A stretch of 37,443 nt of DNA from an uncultured Eubacterium sp. (GCA_934322085.1 CAKRGF010000027.1:1-37443), one strand, 5' to 3'. Positions 6,307 through 16,270 are shown, counted from the first letter of the stretch. Notes: generated from the sequence alone by a model not told the origin. Program-made: numbers and translations.

Positions 6307-9300
6307 TCACATAAAATCTAACAATGACATCTGGTCGCTGAGCGGGAGGTCGCCGAGCATTCCCATCTCCCGCATCTTATCTACAATCGTACCGCTGACT
6401 TTACTGCGGTTTTTAAAATTTTCACATGAAGTAAATGGACCATCTTTTGCGGCTTCCACAACACCTTCTGCCGCCTTATCACCCATTCCGTCAATTGTAT
6501 TTAATGCCGGCATAAGTTTCCCGTCAATAATTTGAAAATGTTTCGCCTTTGCCTGAAAAATGTCAATCGGCATAAAATCATAGCCTCTGGCATACATTTC
6601 CTGAACAATTTTCATATCACCATACGCTGCTTCTTCTTTGGGAGACAGCTGCTTTGCGGACAAACGCTTTTTGTAGTCTTTCATCGTCGCCTCTAACCGC
6701 TCTCTCCCCTGACACATCAACTCATAGTCAAATGCCTTTGCACGAATGCTGAAGAAAGCCGCATAATAAGCAAGCGGATAATACACCTTAAAATATGCAA
6801 TACGAAATGCCATCATGACATACGCAACCGCATGCGCCTTCGGGAACATGTACTTAATCTTTCCACAGGATTCAATGTACCAGTCCGGTACTCCTGCCTG
6901 TTTCATAGTCTCTTTCCATTCTTCCCACTGTGGTACTTTTCCCTTTGCAACCAGTCCTTTACGAACCTTTTCCATGATATTAAATGCCGTGCCGTCTTCC
7001 ACTCCCGTGTGAATTAAGTACGTCATAATATCATCACGCGTACAGATTGCCGTAGACAGTGTACAGTCACCTCTTGCAATATAATACTGTGCATTATTAA
7101 GCCACACATCTGTACCATGCGACAGACCTGAAATACGCACGAGGTCAGAGAAGTTTTTCGGCTTCGTATCACGAAGCATCTGCATAACAAATTCCGTACC
7201 AAACTCCGGTACACCAAGGCTTCCCAAATCCAGTCCCATCAAATCATCCGGCGTAACACCAAGTGCCGATGTATTGTTAAACAACGACAACACCTGCTCA
7301 TCATCAAGCGGAATATTTAAGGCATTGACACCGGTCAAATCCTCAAGCATCTTAATAATGGTAGGATCATCGTGTCCGAGTATGTCAAGTTTTAACAGGT
7401 TATGGTCAATCTTATGATAATCAAAATGCGTTGTAATAATGGATGTTGTCTGGTCATTTGCCGGATGCTGCACCGGTGTAAAGGTGTCAATCGACCATCC
7501 CATTGGAAGAACAACAATTCCTCCCGGATGCTGTCCGGTCGTTCGGCGCACGCCGACACACCCCTCCAACAGACGCTCAATTTCCACCGTTCGTTTAGGA
7601 ATTCCTTTCTCCTCAAAATAATTTTTCACATAACCGTATGCCGTCTTATCCGCAAGTGTACCTACCGTACCGGCACGGAATGTCTGTCCGGCACCAAAAA
7701 TAACTTCCGTATATGCATGGGCTTTACTCTGGTATTCACCGGAAAAGTTCAAATCAATATCCGGCTCTTTATCCCCGTAAAATCCAAGGAATGTTTCAAA
7801 CGGTATGTCATGTCCATCGCGCACAAGTTCTGCCCCGCAATTCGGACATTTCTTCGGCGGCATATCAAATCCGGAACTGCCGGCAAACGCTTTTACCTCG
7901 TCCGAATCAAAATCCGAATAATGGCATTTTTCACAGTAATAATGTGCCGGAAGCGGATTTACCTCTGTGATACCGGACATTGTAGCGACGAAAGAAGAAC
8001 CAACGGAACCACGCGAACCAACAAGATATCCGTCCTCATTCGATTTCCACACAAGTTTCTGTGCAATGATATACATTACGGCAAATCCGTTGGAAATAAT
8101 GGAATTTAACTCCCTCTCCAGCCGCTCAGAAACCTGCGCCGGTAAATTTTCCCCGTACATACTGTGCGCCTTATTATAACAGATTTCACGAAGTTCCTGA
8201 TCAGAATTTTCAATAACCGGCGGACATTTGTCCGGAAATACCGGTGATATCTTCTCAATCTGGTCAGCAATTAAATTCGTATTGGTAATAACAACTTCTT
8301 CTGCTTTTTCCTCACCTAAGTAGGAAAATTCCGAAAGCATCTCTTCAGTTGTCCTAAAATAAAGCGGCGGCTGTTTGCCATCATCCATCTTTTTCCCGGC
8401 AAGCAGAATTGTCCGGTAAATATCATCCTCCGGGTCAAGGAAATGGACGTCACAGGTAGCGCAGACAGGCTTGTTATATTTTTCTCCAAGCCTTACAATC
8501 CGACGGTTCATTTCTTTCAAATCATCCCACGTATTAATGTTTGCATAGGCACCTTTTTCCTTATCAAACATAAATTCATTGTTACCAATCGGCTGAATCT
8601 CCAGATAATCATAGAAATCCACCAATTCTTCAATTCTCTCCTCATCCGCATCATCTAATAGTGCACGGTACAGTTCGCCCGCCTCACATGCCGAGCCAAG
8701 AATCAAGCCTTCCCTGTATTTCATCAACTGGCTTTTTGGAATACGTGGACGTCTGGCATAATAATCCAGATGTGCCATCGATACCAAATGATACAAATTC
8801 ACACGTCCAACTTCATTTTTTGCCAAAATAATCGCATGGTAACTTGGCTTTTTTTTAATAATTTCCGGAGCCGAATGTGTCCTCTCATACAACGCCTTTA
8901 AATCTGTAATGCCCTGCTTTTCTAACATTCGAATCATTTTCTCAAATATTTCTGCGGTTGCCTCAGCATCTTCGACCGCGCGATGGTGATTGACAAGTGA
9001 AATCTTCATCGTCTTTGCCACATTATCAAGCGTATATTTCGCCAGATGCGGAAATAACACACGTGCCACACCAACCGTATCCACAACCGTGTAATGAATG
9101 TCTCTGCCCTGCTCGGCTCCTTTTTTGCAGATAAAACTATAGTCGAATCCGGCATTGTGGGCAACTAACACGCACCCCTCACAAAAATCAAGAAATTCCG
9201 GAAGTACCGTCTCGATTTTTGGTGCATCACTTACCATGTCATCCGTAATACTTGTGACATCTGTAATTCTAGGAGGAATTGCCACCTCCGGATTTACAAA

Positions 9301-10683
9301 GGTGCTGAAACGGTCCGTAATTTTCCCCTTTTCTACTTTCACCGCACCAATCTCAATAATACGGTTTCTCGTTGGCGAAAAACCGGTTGTCTCCAAATCA
9401 AAAACGACAAATGAATCCTGCAGGGTCTGTCCATCTTCGTTGACAACGGTATCATCTAAATCGTCTACTAAGTATGCCTCGCAGCCATAAATTACTTTGA
9501 AATTATCATCCTTAATAGCATGTTCTGCGTCCGCAAATGACTGAACAACACCGTGGTCGGTAATCGCAATAGCCGGGTGTCCCCACTCCTGTGCTCTTGT
9601 CACCAGTTTCTGGCAGTCTACCACAGCATCCATATCACTCATCTGCGTATGTGCGTGAAGCTCCACACGCTTTACCGGTGCCTCGTCTTTTCTGCCAACA
9701 CGGAAATCCTCGATTTCTTTAGCACCATCTATATTTTTAATTACAAGTTCTTTTGAATAATCATCAAAGGCAGCATATCCTTTAACTTTTACATAATTTC
9801 CTGCCTTTATAAATTCGGAAAGAGATAATTCCTCAGCCTTTGTTTTTTTCACAAACATAAGACAACGAATGGTATCTGTAAAATCTGTCAAAGCAAATGA
9901 AATGATTAATTTTTCACCATTACTAAATTCTCGTTCGTCCACACTTCGAATCATGCCTGCAATGACAACTTCTCCAATTTCGTCCACAATATCGCTGATT
10001 GGCATAACTGCTCCTTCCACGTTGGAGCCAAAAAACACACTGGGATCTCTTGTCTTTTTTTTCTTTGCCACATACGTTTTCTTTTTTTGTATCTGGCGTG
10101 CCTCTTCCACCGCTTCTTCATTTTCTTTCTCTTCTTTTTTTCGTACTACGGTGTAAATTTCCGGCTTTCTATCAATCTTTCTTTCCTTTTTCTCATAGCG
10201 AAAAGAAATATTGACTTCCTGACCAAAACTGCGTTTTAATCGTTTGGATAAAAACTCTTTAATTTCTTTACTTTTTTCATGACACAGAAAATCATCATCA
10301 CAAGTTAAAACAATCGAGTTTCCCTCCACTTCAAATGGATGGCTGCAAAATTTCATATGTTCAACCGTGTCATGTTCTTTTAACTCTTCTTTTAAAATAT
10401 CTTCGCATTTTTCCACCAGTTCATCCACATCATAAGACGCCGCAAACGGGTAATACATCTCTAACTTTGGCTGCACTCCCATTTTACGGAACACCTGCGA
10501 ATACAAAGCGTGCTCCATCGTATGTATCGTCCGTCTGTGGAGAAGCTGGTCACTTTGACAGTAAATAAAGGCCAGCATCTTCGTACGCGATGCGCTGACC
10601 TTCTCTACCATAGTTCCTGAAAAATAATTATATAAGGAGTCCTCGATTGATAATTCCGGAAATGCCTCAAAAAAATGTACCAC
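6307..10683 (-). CDS. polC: DNA polymerase III alpha subunit, Gram-positive type (PolC)
   Basis: Replicative DNA polymerase with built-in 3'-5' proofreading. Domains by approximate residue: N-terminal domain 1-165; charged linker; OB fold 238-325; PHP domain beginning with VELHAHTQMSDMD near 341 and interrupted by a DEDD exonuclease (FDLETTGF near 428, AHNAGFDYSF later); PHP remainder; then the polymerase core with a CxxC...CxxC zinc site (CEKC, CPNC) and the catalytic PDIDLNFSG segment. The roughly 1,458-residue length is normal for PolC. The frame also has a TTG at 10692, but GAAAGGG directly abuts it while lying 9 bases from the GTG at 10683, so GTG is preferred. It follows ispG by 16 bases and ends the uppS-cdsA-dxr-rseP-ispG-polC operon. 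Confidence 0.97.
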   Translation of the reverse strand: MVHFFEAFPELSIEDSLYNYFSGTMVEKVSASRTKMLAFIYCQSDQLLHRRTIHTMEHALYSQVFRKMGVQPKLEMYYPFAASYDVDELVEKCEDILKEELKEHDTVEHMKFCSHPFEVEGNSIVLTCDDDFLCHEKSKEIKEFLSKRLKRSFGQEVNISFRYEKKERKIDRKPEIYTVVRKKEEKENEEAVEEARQIQKKKTYVAKKKKTRDPSVFFGSNVEGAVMPISDIVDEIGEVVIAGMIRSVDEREFSNGEKLIISFALTDFTDTIRCLMFVKKTKAEELSLSEFIKAGNYVKVKGYAAFDDYSKELVIKNIDGAKEIEDFRVGRKDEAPVKRVELHAHTQMSDMDAVVDCQKLVTRAQEWGHPAIAITDHGVVQSFADAEHAIKDDNFKVIYGCEAYLVDDLDDTVVNEDGQTLQDSFVVFDLETTGFSPTRNRIIEIGAVKVEKGKITDRFSTFVNPEVAIPPRITDVTSITDDMVSDAPKIETVLPEFLDFCEGCVLVAHNAGFDYSFICKKGAEQGRDIHYTVVDTVGVARVLFPHLAKYTLDNVAKTMKISLVNHHRAVEDAEATAEIFEKMIRMLEKQGITDLKALYERTHSAPEIIKKKPSYHAIILAKNEVGRVNLYHLVSMAHLDYYARRPRIPKSQLMKYREGLILGSACEAGELYRALLDDADEERIEELVDFYDYLEIQPIGNNEFMFDKEKGAYANINTWDDLKEMNRRIVRLGEKYNKPVCATCDVHFLDPEDDIYRTILLAGKKMDDGKQPPLYFRTTEEMLSEFSYLGEEKAEEVVITNTNLIADQIEKISPVFPDKCPPVIENSDQELREICYNKAHSMYGENLPAQVSERLERELNSIISNGFAVMYIIAQKLVWKSNEDGYLVGSRGSVGSSFVATMSGITEVNPLPAHYYCEKCHYSDFDSDEVKAFAGSSGFDMPPKKCPNCGAELVRDGHDIPFETFLGFYGDKEPDIDLNFSGEYQSKAHAYTEVIFGAGQTFRAGTVGTLADKTAYGYVKNYFEEKGIPKRTVEIERLLEGCVGVRRTTGQHPGGIVVLPMGWSIDTFTPVQHPANDQTTSIITTHFDYHKIDHNLLKLDILGHDDPTIIKMLEDLTGVNALNIPLDDEQVLSLFNNTSALGVTPDDLMGLDLGSLGVPEFGTEFVMQMLRDTKPKNFSDLVRISGLSHGTDVWLNNAQYYIARGDCTLSTAICTRDDIMTYLIHTGVEDGTAFNIMEKVRKGLVAKGKVPQWEEWKETMKQAGVPDWYIESCGKIKYMFPKAHAVAYVMMAFRIAYFKVYYPLAYYAAFFSIRAKAFDYELMCQGRERLEATMKDYKKRLSAKQLSPKEEAAYGDMKIVQEMYARGYDFMPIDIFQAKAKHFQIIDGKLMPALNTIDGMGDKAAEGVVEAAKDGPFTSCENFKNRSKVSGTIVDKMREMGMLGDLPLSDQMSLLDFM

Positions 10684-10699
10684 AAAAATCAACCCTTTC

Positions 10700-11752
10700 T
10701 CAATCTTTCCAGTGTAAAAGTTCCTGCCGCAAAGTTTCTAATAATTCGCTTTCCGGCACTTTCTTTATAATTTCGCCCTTCTTAATCAGTAATCCTTCGC
10801 CAATTCCTCCTGCAATCCCGATATCCGCTTCTTTTGCCTCACCCGGACCATTCACTGCACAGCCCATAACGGCAACTTTGATATCTAAATCAAAATCTTT
10901 CACCATTTCTTCTACTTTACCAGCCAATGAAATCAAATCAATCTGGGTGCGTCCGCAGGTCGGACAGGATACAACCTGTACACCACCTTTATAAAGTCCT
11001 AATGTCTGCAAAATCAGTTTTGCTGCCTGCACTTCTTTAACCGGGTCTCCGGTAAGAGAAACACGGATGGTATCACCAATTCCCTGATACAAAATCGTAC
11101 CAAGACCAACTGCCGATTTAATACTCCCTGAATACACAGTTCCTGATTCCGTAATTCCTACATGCAGCGGAAAATCCGTCTGCTTTGCCAGTTCTTCATG
11201 TGCTTTGATACACATTAAAACATCGGAGGACTTGATGCTGATTACAAGATTATCATATCCCATGTCCGTAATGATGGATACCTTGTCAAGTGCACTCTCA
11301 ACCAGCCCCTGCGCCGTGACGCCGCCATATTTCTCAACCAGATTTTTTTCCAAAGAGCCACTGTTTACGCCTACACGGATAGGCACCTGACGCTCTTTAC
11401 AGCAGTCAACAACCGCTTTTATTCTCTCATTACTGCCGATGTTTCCCGGATTAATTCTAATTTTATCCGCTCCATGTTCCACTGCTGCAATGGCAAGGCG
11501 GTAATCAAAATGAATGTCCGCCACCAAAGGAATGTGAATCTGTTTTTTTATCTCTTCCAAAGCTTTTGCCGCTTCCATTGTCGGAATGGCACAGCGGATA
11601 ATTTCACAGCCAGCCTTCTCCAGCTGTAAAATCTGAGATACCGTTGCGTTCACATCTTCTGTTTTCGTATTTGTCATAGACTGAATGGCAATCGGATTTG
11701 TACCGCCGATTGTCACTTTTCCAATCTGAATTTCCTTTGTTTTATGACGCAT
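10700..11752 (-). CDS. ispG: 4-hydroxy-3-methylbut-2-en-1-yl diphosphate synthase (IspG/GcpE)
   Basis: Penultimate step of the MEP isoprenoid pathway, reductive conversion of MEcPP to HMBPP by a [4Fe-4S] enzyme. The 350-residue protein has the N-terminal TIM-barrel signatures (GGTNPIAIQSMTNT, RINPGNIG, VNSGSLEK) and the C-terminal iron-sulfur segment with CPTCGRTQ and GCAVNGPGE, giving the three cluster cysteines. The ATG at 11752 is chosen over a TTG at 11761 because the TGGG motif touches the TTG but is 9 bases from the ATG. It sits between rseP and polC, where Bacillus has proS, and together with dxr places two MEP-pathway genes in one operon with undecaprenyl-lipid synthesis. Confidence 0.96.
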   Translation of the reverse strand: MRHKTKEIQIGKVTIGGTNPIAIQSMTNTKTEDVNATVSQILQLEKAGCEIIRCAIPTMEAAKALEEIKKQIHIPLVADIHFDYRLAIAAVEHGADKIRINPGNIGSNERIKAVVDCCKERQVPIRVGVNSGSLEKNLVEKYGGVTAQGLVESALDKVSIITDMGYDNLVISIKSSDVLMCIKAHEELAKQTDFPLHVGITESGTVYSGSIKSAVGLGTILYQGIGDTIRVSLTGDPVKEVQAAKLILQTLGLYKGGVQVVSCPTCGRTQIDLISLAGKVEEMVKDFDLDIKVAVMGCAVNGPGEAKEADIGIAGGIGEGLLIKKGEIIKKVPESELLETLRQELLHWKD

Positions 11753-11770
11753 TCTTTTCAACCCATTTTA

Positions 11771-12907
11771 CTAGAACAAATTGATAATATCATGCCCAAG
11801 AATGACTACCATTAACAGCATCAAGAGCATAAAACCTGCCATATTAACATAGCCCTCATATTTTGGATTCATCGGTTTTCTGCGAATCCACTCAATAATC
11901 AAAAACAGTAACCGTCCGCCATCTAATGCCGGAATCGGAAGTAGATTCATAACGCCAAGGTTGGCAGAAAGCATAATGCACCAGTAAATCATGCTCATAA
12001 CCATCATGCCCGGTCCGCCGCCATTATCCTTATCGCCACTGGCTTCGATGTTTTTACCCATCGTCGAGACAATACCAACCGGTCCCGACACGTCGCTTGC
12101 CTTAAAACGCTTTGTAACCAGTCCCTGCAGACTCTTTACAACCGTTTCAATCCAATACTTCATTTCGTAAGTGGAATACTTCAAGGTGCCAAGGACGCCT
12201 ACTTTTTCCCATTTTCCGTGATTAATTCCGATGCGGTAATTTTCATTTCCACTTGCATCTTTCATAAGTTCCGGTTTCATGACAATCGTTTTCTCCTGAC
12301 CGTCACGCTCTACAACCATCGTCACATCTTCACCCTCAGGAAAACCATAATAAGCGGTATACAGACTGATATCACCATCAATCGTCATCGTTTTACCATT
12401 GATTTCTTTAACCATATCGCCAACCTGCAAACCACTCTTTTGCGCCGGCGTGTTGTCTGCCACAACCGTAATCTGCGGACTTTGATATCCCATTACCGCA
12501 GTCAGTATAACAGAAAATATAAATGCCAGAATGAAGTTAAAAAATGGTCCCGCAAAAATAATTGCCATCCGCGCATAAACGGATTTCCTGCTAAAGGAAG
12601 AATCATCTTCGATGTCCTCTTCCTCACCTAACATCATACAGGAACCGCCAAAAGGAAGCAGTTTCCAGGAATAAATTGTCTGTTCATTATACTCCGGGTG
12701 TTCTTCTAAAAACGCGGAAGATTTCAAAAACATGATTTTTCTACCCTCACTTGTTTTCACCCATGAAATCAAACGCGGCCCCATGCCAAGCGAAAACTCT
12801 AAAACTTTTACCTTATTCCATTTTGCCACGATAAAATGTCCAAATTCATGAAACAAAATAATCACACTAAAAACTAAAATTGCCAAAAAAATGGTCCATG
12901 CACTCAT
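11771..12907 (-). CDS. rseP: Site-2 intramembrane metalloprotease (RseP/RasP)
   Basis: Zinc protease that cuts membrane-embedded anti-sigma factors and signal-peptide remnants. The 378-residue protein has HEFGH at 20-24 in its first membrane helix, a PDZ domain in the middle (NTPAQKSGLQVGDMV) and the second metal-site motif ALDGGR near the C-terminus, flanked by further helices. The ATG at 12907 is used rather than an in-frame TTG at 12925 because GGAGG is 11 bases upstream of the ATG and the TTG has no RBS. It overlaps the dxr stop by 4 bases (ATGA). Operon position after dxr matches Bacillus rasP. Confidence 0.95.
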   Translation of the reverse strand: MSAWTIFLAILVFSVIILFHEFGHFIVAKWNKVKVLEFSLGMGPRLISWVKTSEGRKIMFLKSSAFLEEHPEYNEQTIYSWKLLPFGGSCMMLGEEEDIEDDSSFSRKSVYARMAIIFAGPFFNFILAFIFSVILTAVMGYQSPQITVVADNTPAQKSGLQVGDMVKEINGKTMTIDGDISLYTAYYGFPEGEDVTMVVERDGQEKTIVMKPELMKDASGNENYRIGINHGKWEKVGVLGTLKYSTYEMKYWIETVVKSLQGLVTKRFKASDVSGPVGIVSTMGKNIEASGDKDNGGGPGMMVMSMIYWCIMLSANLGVMNLLPIPALDGGRLLFLIIEWIRRKPMNPKYEGYVNMAGFMLLMLLMVVILGHDIINLF

Positions 12908-14064
12908 CTGCTTACATTCCTCCAATCCTTATTTAATCGTTCATACGTTTCCCTTTCGGTTTCTAAAATCTGAGACAAATCAGGATGCTTAATTACCTCA
13001 TGTTTACTCATAGCATATTCTATCATATCATAAATTTGTAAAAAAGCGATGTCTTTATTCAAAAATCTCGCAACTGCGTACTCATTCGCCGCATTCATCG
13101 CCGTCAGCATACTACCGCCAATCCGGCTTGCCTCCACGGCAATCGGGATTCCCCGCAGCACATCCGTATTTGGTTTTTCAAACTGAATGTCCGCTAATGC
13201 CTCAAAATCAAGTCTATCTCCCCCCAAATAATTGCGCTCCGGATAATATAGGGCATACTGAATCGGAAGCCGCATATCCGGGGTTCCAAGCTGCGCCATC
13301 ACAGCACCGTCTACAAAGCCCACCATGGAATGAATCACGCTCTTTGGCTGCACTAACACATGAATTTTATCGATATCCACATCAAACAGCCACTTTGCCT
13401 CTATCATTTCCAGACCCTTATTTATCATTGTGGCAGAATCAATCGTAATTTTTGCCCCCATACTCCAATTCGGATGCATAAGTGCCTGTTCTACCGTTAC
13501 CTTTTCCAGTTCTTCTTTCGTGCTGTGGCGGAACGGACCACCGGACGCTGTCAGAAAAAGCGTTTCAATCTGTGATTTTTTCTCACCGTTTAAACACTGG
13601 AAAATAGCGGAATGTTCACTGTCCACCGGAAGGATTGACACGCCATATTCTTTAGCAAGCGGCATAATGATATGTCCTGCTGTCACCAGTGTTTCTTTAT
13701 TAGCAAGGGCAATATCCTTTCCCGCACGGATTGCCTCCATGACCGGACGAAGTCCAATCATGCCAACCATCGCAGCAACTACCACATCCACATTTGGCAG
13801 GGTAGAAACCGTAACAAAGCCATCCATTCCATATAAAACCTCACAGGAATGATTTGGCAGCATTTTTCTTAATTCTTCCGCTTTCTCTTCATTTTTCATA
13901 ACGGCATAAGACGGACAGAAACGCTGAATCAATTCTGCCATTTTCTCTACACTTTCACTCGCCGTCAGAGCAACCACTTCAAAATCATCCGGATTCTGTA
14001 AAACAACATCAAGCGTCTGTGTTCCAATCGAACCAGTCGCTCCAAGAATCGTTACTCTTTTCAA
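12904..14064 (-). CDS. dxr: 1-deoxy-D-xylulose 5-phosphate reductoisomerase (Dxr)
   Basis: First committed MEP-pathway enzyme (DXP to MEP, NADPH-dependent). The protein begins with the Rossmann motif VTILGATGSIG, followed by KETLV, the metal/substrate segment DSEHSAIFQCL, ASGGPF, and the loop HPNWSMGAKITIDSATMINKG. Length about 386 residues is typical. The start is a TTG at 14064, giving MKRVTILG as in relatives, with GGGAGG 8 bases upstream. A further TTG at 14088 would add eight residues without an RBS and would overlap cdsA. The start lies 16 bases after the cdsA stop, and the gene overlaps rseP by 4. Confidence 0.96.
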   Translation of the reverse strand: MKRVTILGATGSIGTQTLDVVLQNPDDFEVVALTASESVEKMAELIQRFCPSYAVMKNEEKAEELRKMLPNHSCEVLYGMDGFVTVSTLPNVDVVVAAMVGMIGLRPVMEAIRAGKDIALANKETLVTAGHIIMPLAKEYGVSILPVDSEHSAIFQCLNGEKKSQIETLFLTASGGPFRHSTKEELEKVTVEQALMHPNWSMGAKITIDSATMINKGLEMIEAKWLFDVDIDKIHVLVQPKSVIHSMVGFVDGAVMAQLGTPDMRLPIQYALYYPERNYLGGDRLDFEALADIQFEKPNTDVLRGIPIAVEASRIGGSMLTAMNAANEYAVARFLNKDIAFLQIYDMIEYAMSKHEVIKHPDLSQILETERETYERLNKDWRNVSR

Positions 14065-14080
14065 TTCCAATTCCTCCCAA

Positions 14081-14893
14081 TCAGCCAAGATTCATTGTAA
14101 GGGCTAATAAATAATAAACAAAAGGTGCTACAAATATTACACTGTCGAACCGGTCTAATACACCGCCATGTCCGGGAATTATCTTACCATAATCCTTGAT
14201 TTCATAATTTCTTTTAATCGCAGAGGCTGTTAAATCACCAACCTGCGAAATCAACGCTCCAATCACTGTAACCAACGGAAATACGATATATGGATTTGCT
14301 GTAAAAGCGGCATATTCCGGAAAGAAAAAGGCATAGAAAAAGCCAAGCAGTCCGGCACCGACAACACCACCAATGCAGCCCTCAACCGTCTTTTTCGGAC
14401 TCAGTTTCGAGAAATGATGTTTCCCAATCAGAACACCGGTCACATAAGCAAAGGTATCAGAACCCCATGCAGAAATTATAATCAGCCATACCAGCCAGTT
14501 TCCAGCCACCAATTCTCTCGTTCTTGCAATATAACTGAACAAAACACTTACATACAAAAAAGCAAAAACAGCTTTCGTAATATCTTCAATTCGTAACTTT
14601 GGATAAGAAAATACATAAATCACTAGCAGGGCAAGCATCATGAATATGAGCAATCCAAACAGCAGCCAGTCAATTCCTCCATAGATACAAAGCATACCAT
14701 AATAGACAGCAGTTGTCACATACGCCACCACTGCCAGAGAAGTTTTTTCCATCCGAAGCACACGCAACAGTTCATATACACCAAGAAGCGACAAAACACC
14801 GAGCGCAAAAAGCAGAAAATTGCCTCCCATAACAAAGAAGAAAATAGCGGCAAGCACTAAGACAATCCCACTGATTAAACGAGTAAAAAACAT
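14081..14893 (-). CDS. cdsA: Phosphatidate cytidylyltransferase (CdsA)
   Basis: Makes CDP-diacylglycerol from phosphatidic acid and CTP, the precursor of membrane phospholipids. The 270-residue protein is hydrophobic throughout (about 7-8 membrane helices). Near the C-terminus it carries the family signature around SQVGDLTASAIKR with DYGKIIPGHGGVLDRFDS, including the catalytic Asp residues. It follows uppS by 12 bases and precedes dxr, the standard Firmicutes order. Confidence 0.95.
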   Translation of the reverse strand: MFFTRLISGIVLVLAAIFFFVMGGNFLLFALGVLSLLGVYELLRVLRMEKTSLAVVAYVTTAVYYGMLCIYGGIDWLLFGLLIFMMLALLVIYVFSYPKLRIEDITKAVFAFLYVSVLFSYIARTRELVAGNWLVWLIIISAWGSDTFAYVTGVLIGKHHFSKLSPKKTVEGCIGGVVGAGLLGFFYAFFFPEYAAFTANPYIVFPLVTVIGALISQVGDLTASAIKRNYEIKDYGKIIPGHGGVLDRFDSVIFVAPFVYYLLALTMNLG

Positions 14894-14905
14894 GATTTGC
14901 TCCTC

Positions 14906-15619
14906 CTAAACTCCTCCAAAGCGACGTTCTCTTTTGTTATAATAATCAATCGCTTTTTGTAATTCTTTTTTATTAAAATCCGGCCACAAAACATCCGTAA
15001 AATAAAATTCGGTATAAGCAAGCTGCCAAAGCATAAAGTTAGAAAGTCTTTCTTCCCCACTTGTGCGAATCAACAAATCCGGATCCGGAAGACCCTTGGT
15101 ATCCAAATATCCGGCAAACATTTCCTCGCTGATATCCTCAGGCTTTACTTTACCGTCTTTAACATCCGCTGCCATCTTTCGCATCGCGCGTGTCATTTCA
15201 TCCCGGCTCCCATAGTTTAAGGCAACCTGAAAATGAAGTCCGGTATTATCTTTCGTTGCTTCTTCTAGTTCTTTGATACTCTGTTTCATGTCCTCTTCTA
15301 ACGGAGTAATATCACCAATTACACGAACGCACATATTATTTTTTGTACTTCTCTTAATGCAGTCTTTCAAATACTGTCTGAGAAGTTTCATCAGCGCATT
15401 AACCTCATCCTCCGGCCGTTTCCAATTCTCCGTGGAAAACGCGTATACCGTGAGATAATTTATCCCCAGATTATAGGCATCCTCGCAAATCTGCTCCACC
15501 GTTTTACTTCCGGCAACGTGCCCTGCTTTACGAGGCAGCAAACGCTTTTTTGCCCATCTTCCGTTACCATCTAAAATAATGGCAACATGGTTTGGCGCAT
15601 TTAATTCTGAACGTTCCAT
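14906..15619 (-). CDS. uppS: Isoprenyl (undecaprenyl) diphosphate synthase (UppS)
   Basis: Cis-prenyltransferase making the C55 carrier lipid for peptidoglycan and wall polymers. The 237-residue protein has HVAIILDGNGRWAKKR (catalytic Asp17), the FSTENWKRP motif, and the C-terminal RTSGEERLSNF...YTEFYF segment. The ATG at 15619 is chosen over an in-frame ATG at 15634 because GGAGG lies 8 bases before it and overlaps the upstream candidate. A strong terminator hairpin lies immediately upstream, yet no promoter is evident in the roughly 20 bases between its T-tract and the coding start, so read-through from frr or a promoter inside frr must supply the transcript. Confidence 0.96.
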   Translation of the reverse strand: MERSELNAPNHVAIILDGNGRWAKKRLLPRKAGHVAGSKTVEQICEDAYNLGINYLTVYAFSTENWKRPEDEVNALMKLLRQYLKDCIKRSTKNNMCVRVIGDITPLEEDMKQSIKELEEATKDNTGLHFQVALNYGSRDEMTRAMRKMAADVKDGKVKPEDISEEMFAGYLDTKGLPDPDLLIRTSGEERLSNFMLWQLAYTEFYFTDVLWPDFNKKELQKAIDYYNKRERRFGGV

Positions 15620-15639
15620 AAAAAATTCCTCCATCTTCT

Positions 15640-15690
15640 AAAAAAAGGAAGGACAGACAAGACTCCTGCAAAGCAGGAACAGGCTGTCCT
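15640..15690 (-). terminator. Terminator/attenuator between frr and uppS
   Basis: On the minus strand AGGACAG (15690-15684) pairs with CTGTCCT (15656-15650), with an inner stem TCCTGC/GCAGGA around a TTT loop, followed by TCC and a T-tract (15646-15640). It lies 31 bases after the frr stop. Strong geometry, but uppS starts 20 bases beyond the T-tract, so it may act as an attenuator rather than a full stop. Confidence 0.75.
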
Positions 15691-15721
15691 AATATCCGGC
15701 ACATCTGCACCGAAAGTCCTT

Positions 15722-16270
15722 CTATACGGTCATTACTTCTGTTGATTTTGCATCAATTGCCTGATCAATTTTCTTTACATACTCATCGGTAAGTTTCTGA
15801 ATCTTATCTTCTAACTGTTTCTGGTCATCTTCTGAAATCTCATTTGCCTTTGCTTCTTTTTTGACAGCATCATTGGCATCTCTACGAATATTTCGGATGG
15901 CAACCTTAGCTTCCTCACCTTTTTTCTTAACGTCTTTTACCAATTCCTTACGGCGTTCCTCCGTAAGTTCTGGAAATACCAGACGAATCACCTTTCCGTC
16001 GTTTGCCGGTGTAAGTCCCAAATCTGAAGCTAAAATTGCTTTCTCGATATCCTTAATTAGACTGGCATCCCACGGCTGAATCTGAATCATGCGGGCTTCC
16101 GGTACAGATATGTTCGCAACACCCTGCAGGGAAGTCGGTGTGCCATAATAATCCACCTGAATACGATCCAAAATTCTTGGGTTCGCACGTCCGGCACGAA
16201 TGGCACCATATTCTTCTTCCAAATTAGCAAGTGACTTTTTCATCTTCTCTTCATATTGATTTAATTCCAT
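15722..16270 (-). CDS. frr: Ribosome recycling factor
   Basis: Splits post-termination ribosomes together with EF-G. The 182-residue length and the sequence blocks RAGRANPRILDRIQVDYYGTP near the N-terminus, followed by IQPWD, LGLTPANDG and RLVFPELTEERRKEL, are standard. RBS GGAGG lies 10 bases before the ATG. It follows pyrH by 16 bases, the near-universal pyrH-frr pair, and is followed by the hairpin at 15640-15690. Confidence 0.97.
   Translation of the reverse strand: MELNQYEEKMKKSLANLEEEYGAIRAGRANPRILDRIQVDYYGTPTSLQGVANISVPEARMIQIQPWDASLIKDIEKAILASDLGLTPANDGKVIRLVFPELTEERRKELVKDVKKKGEEAKVAIRNIRRDANDAVKKEAKANEISEDDQKQLEDKIQKLTDEYVKKIDQAIDAKSTEVMTV

Noticed and set aside
7402..8109. Plus-strand open frame of 235 codons within polC
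   Set aside because: It lies wholly opposite the conserved polymerase core, has no RBS or family likeness and is a shadow of the polC frame.
13430..13852. Plus-strand open frame of 140 codons
   Set aside because: Antisense to dxr, without RBS or recognisable protein features.
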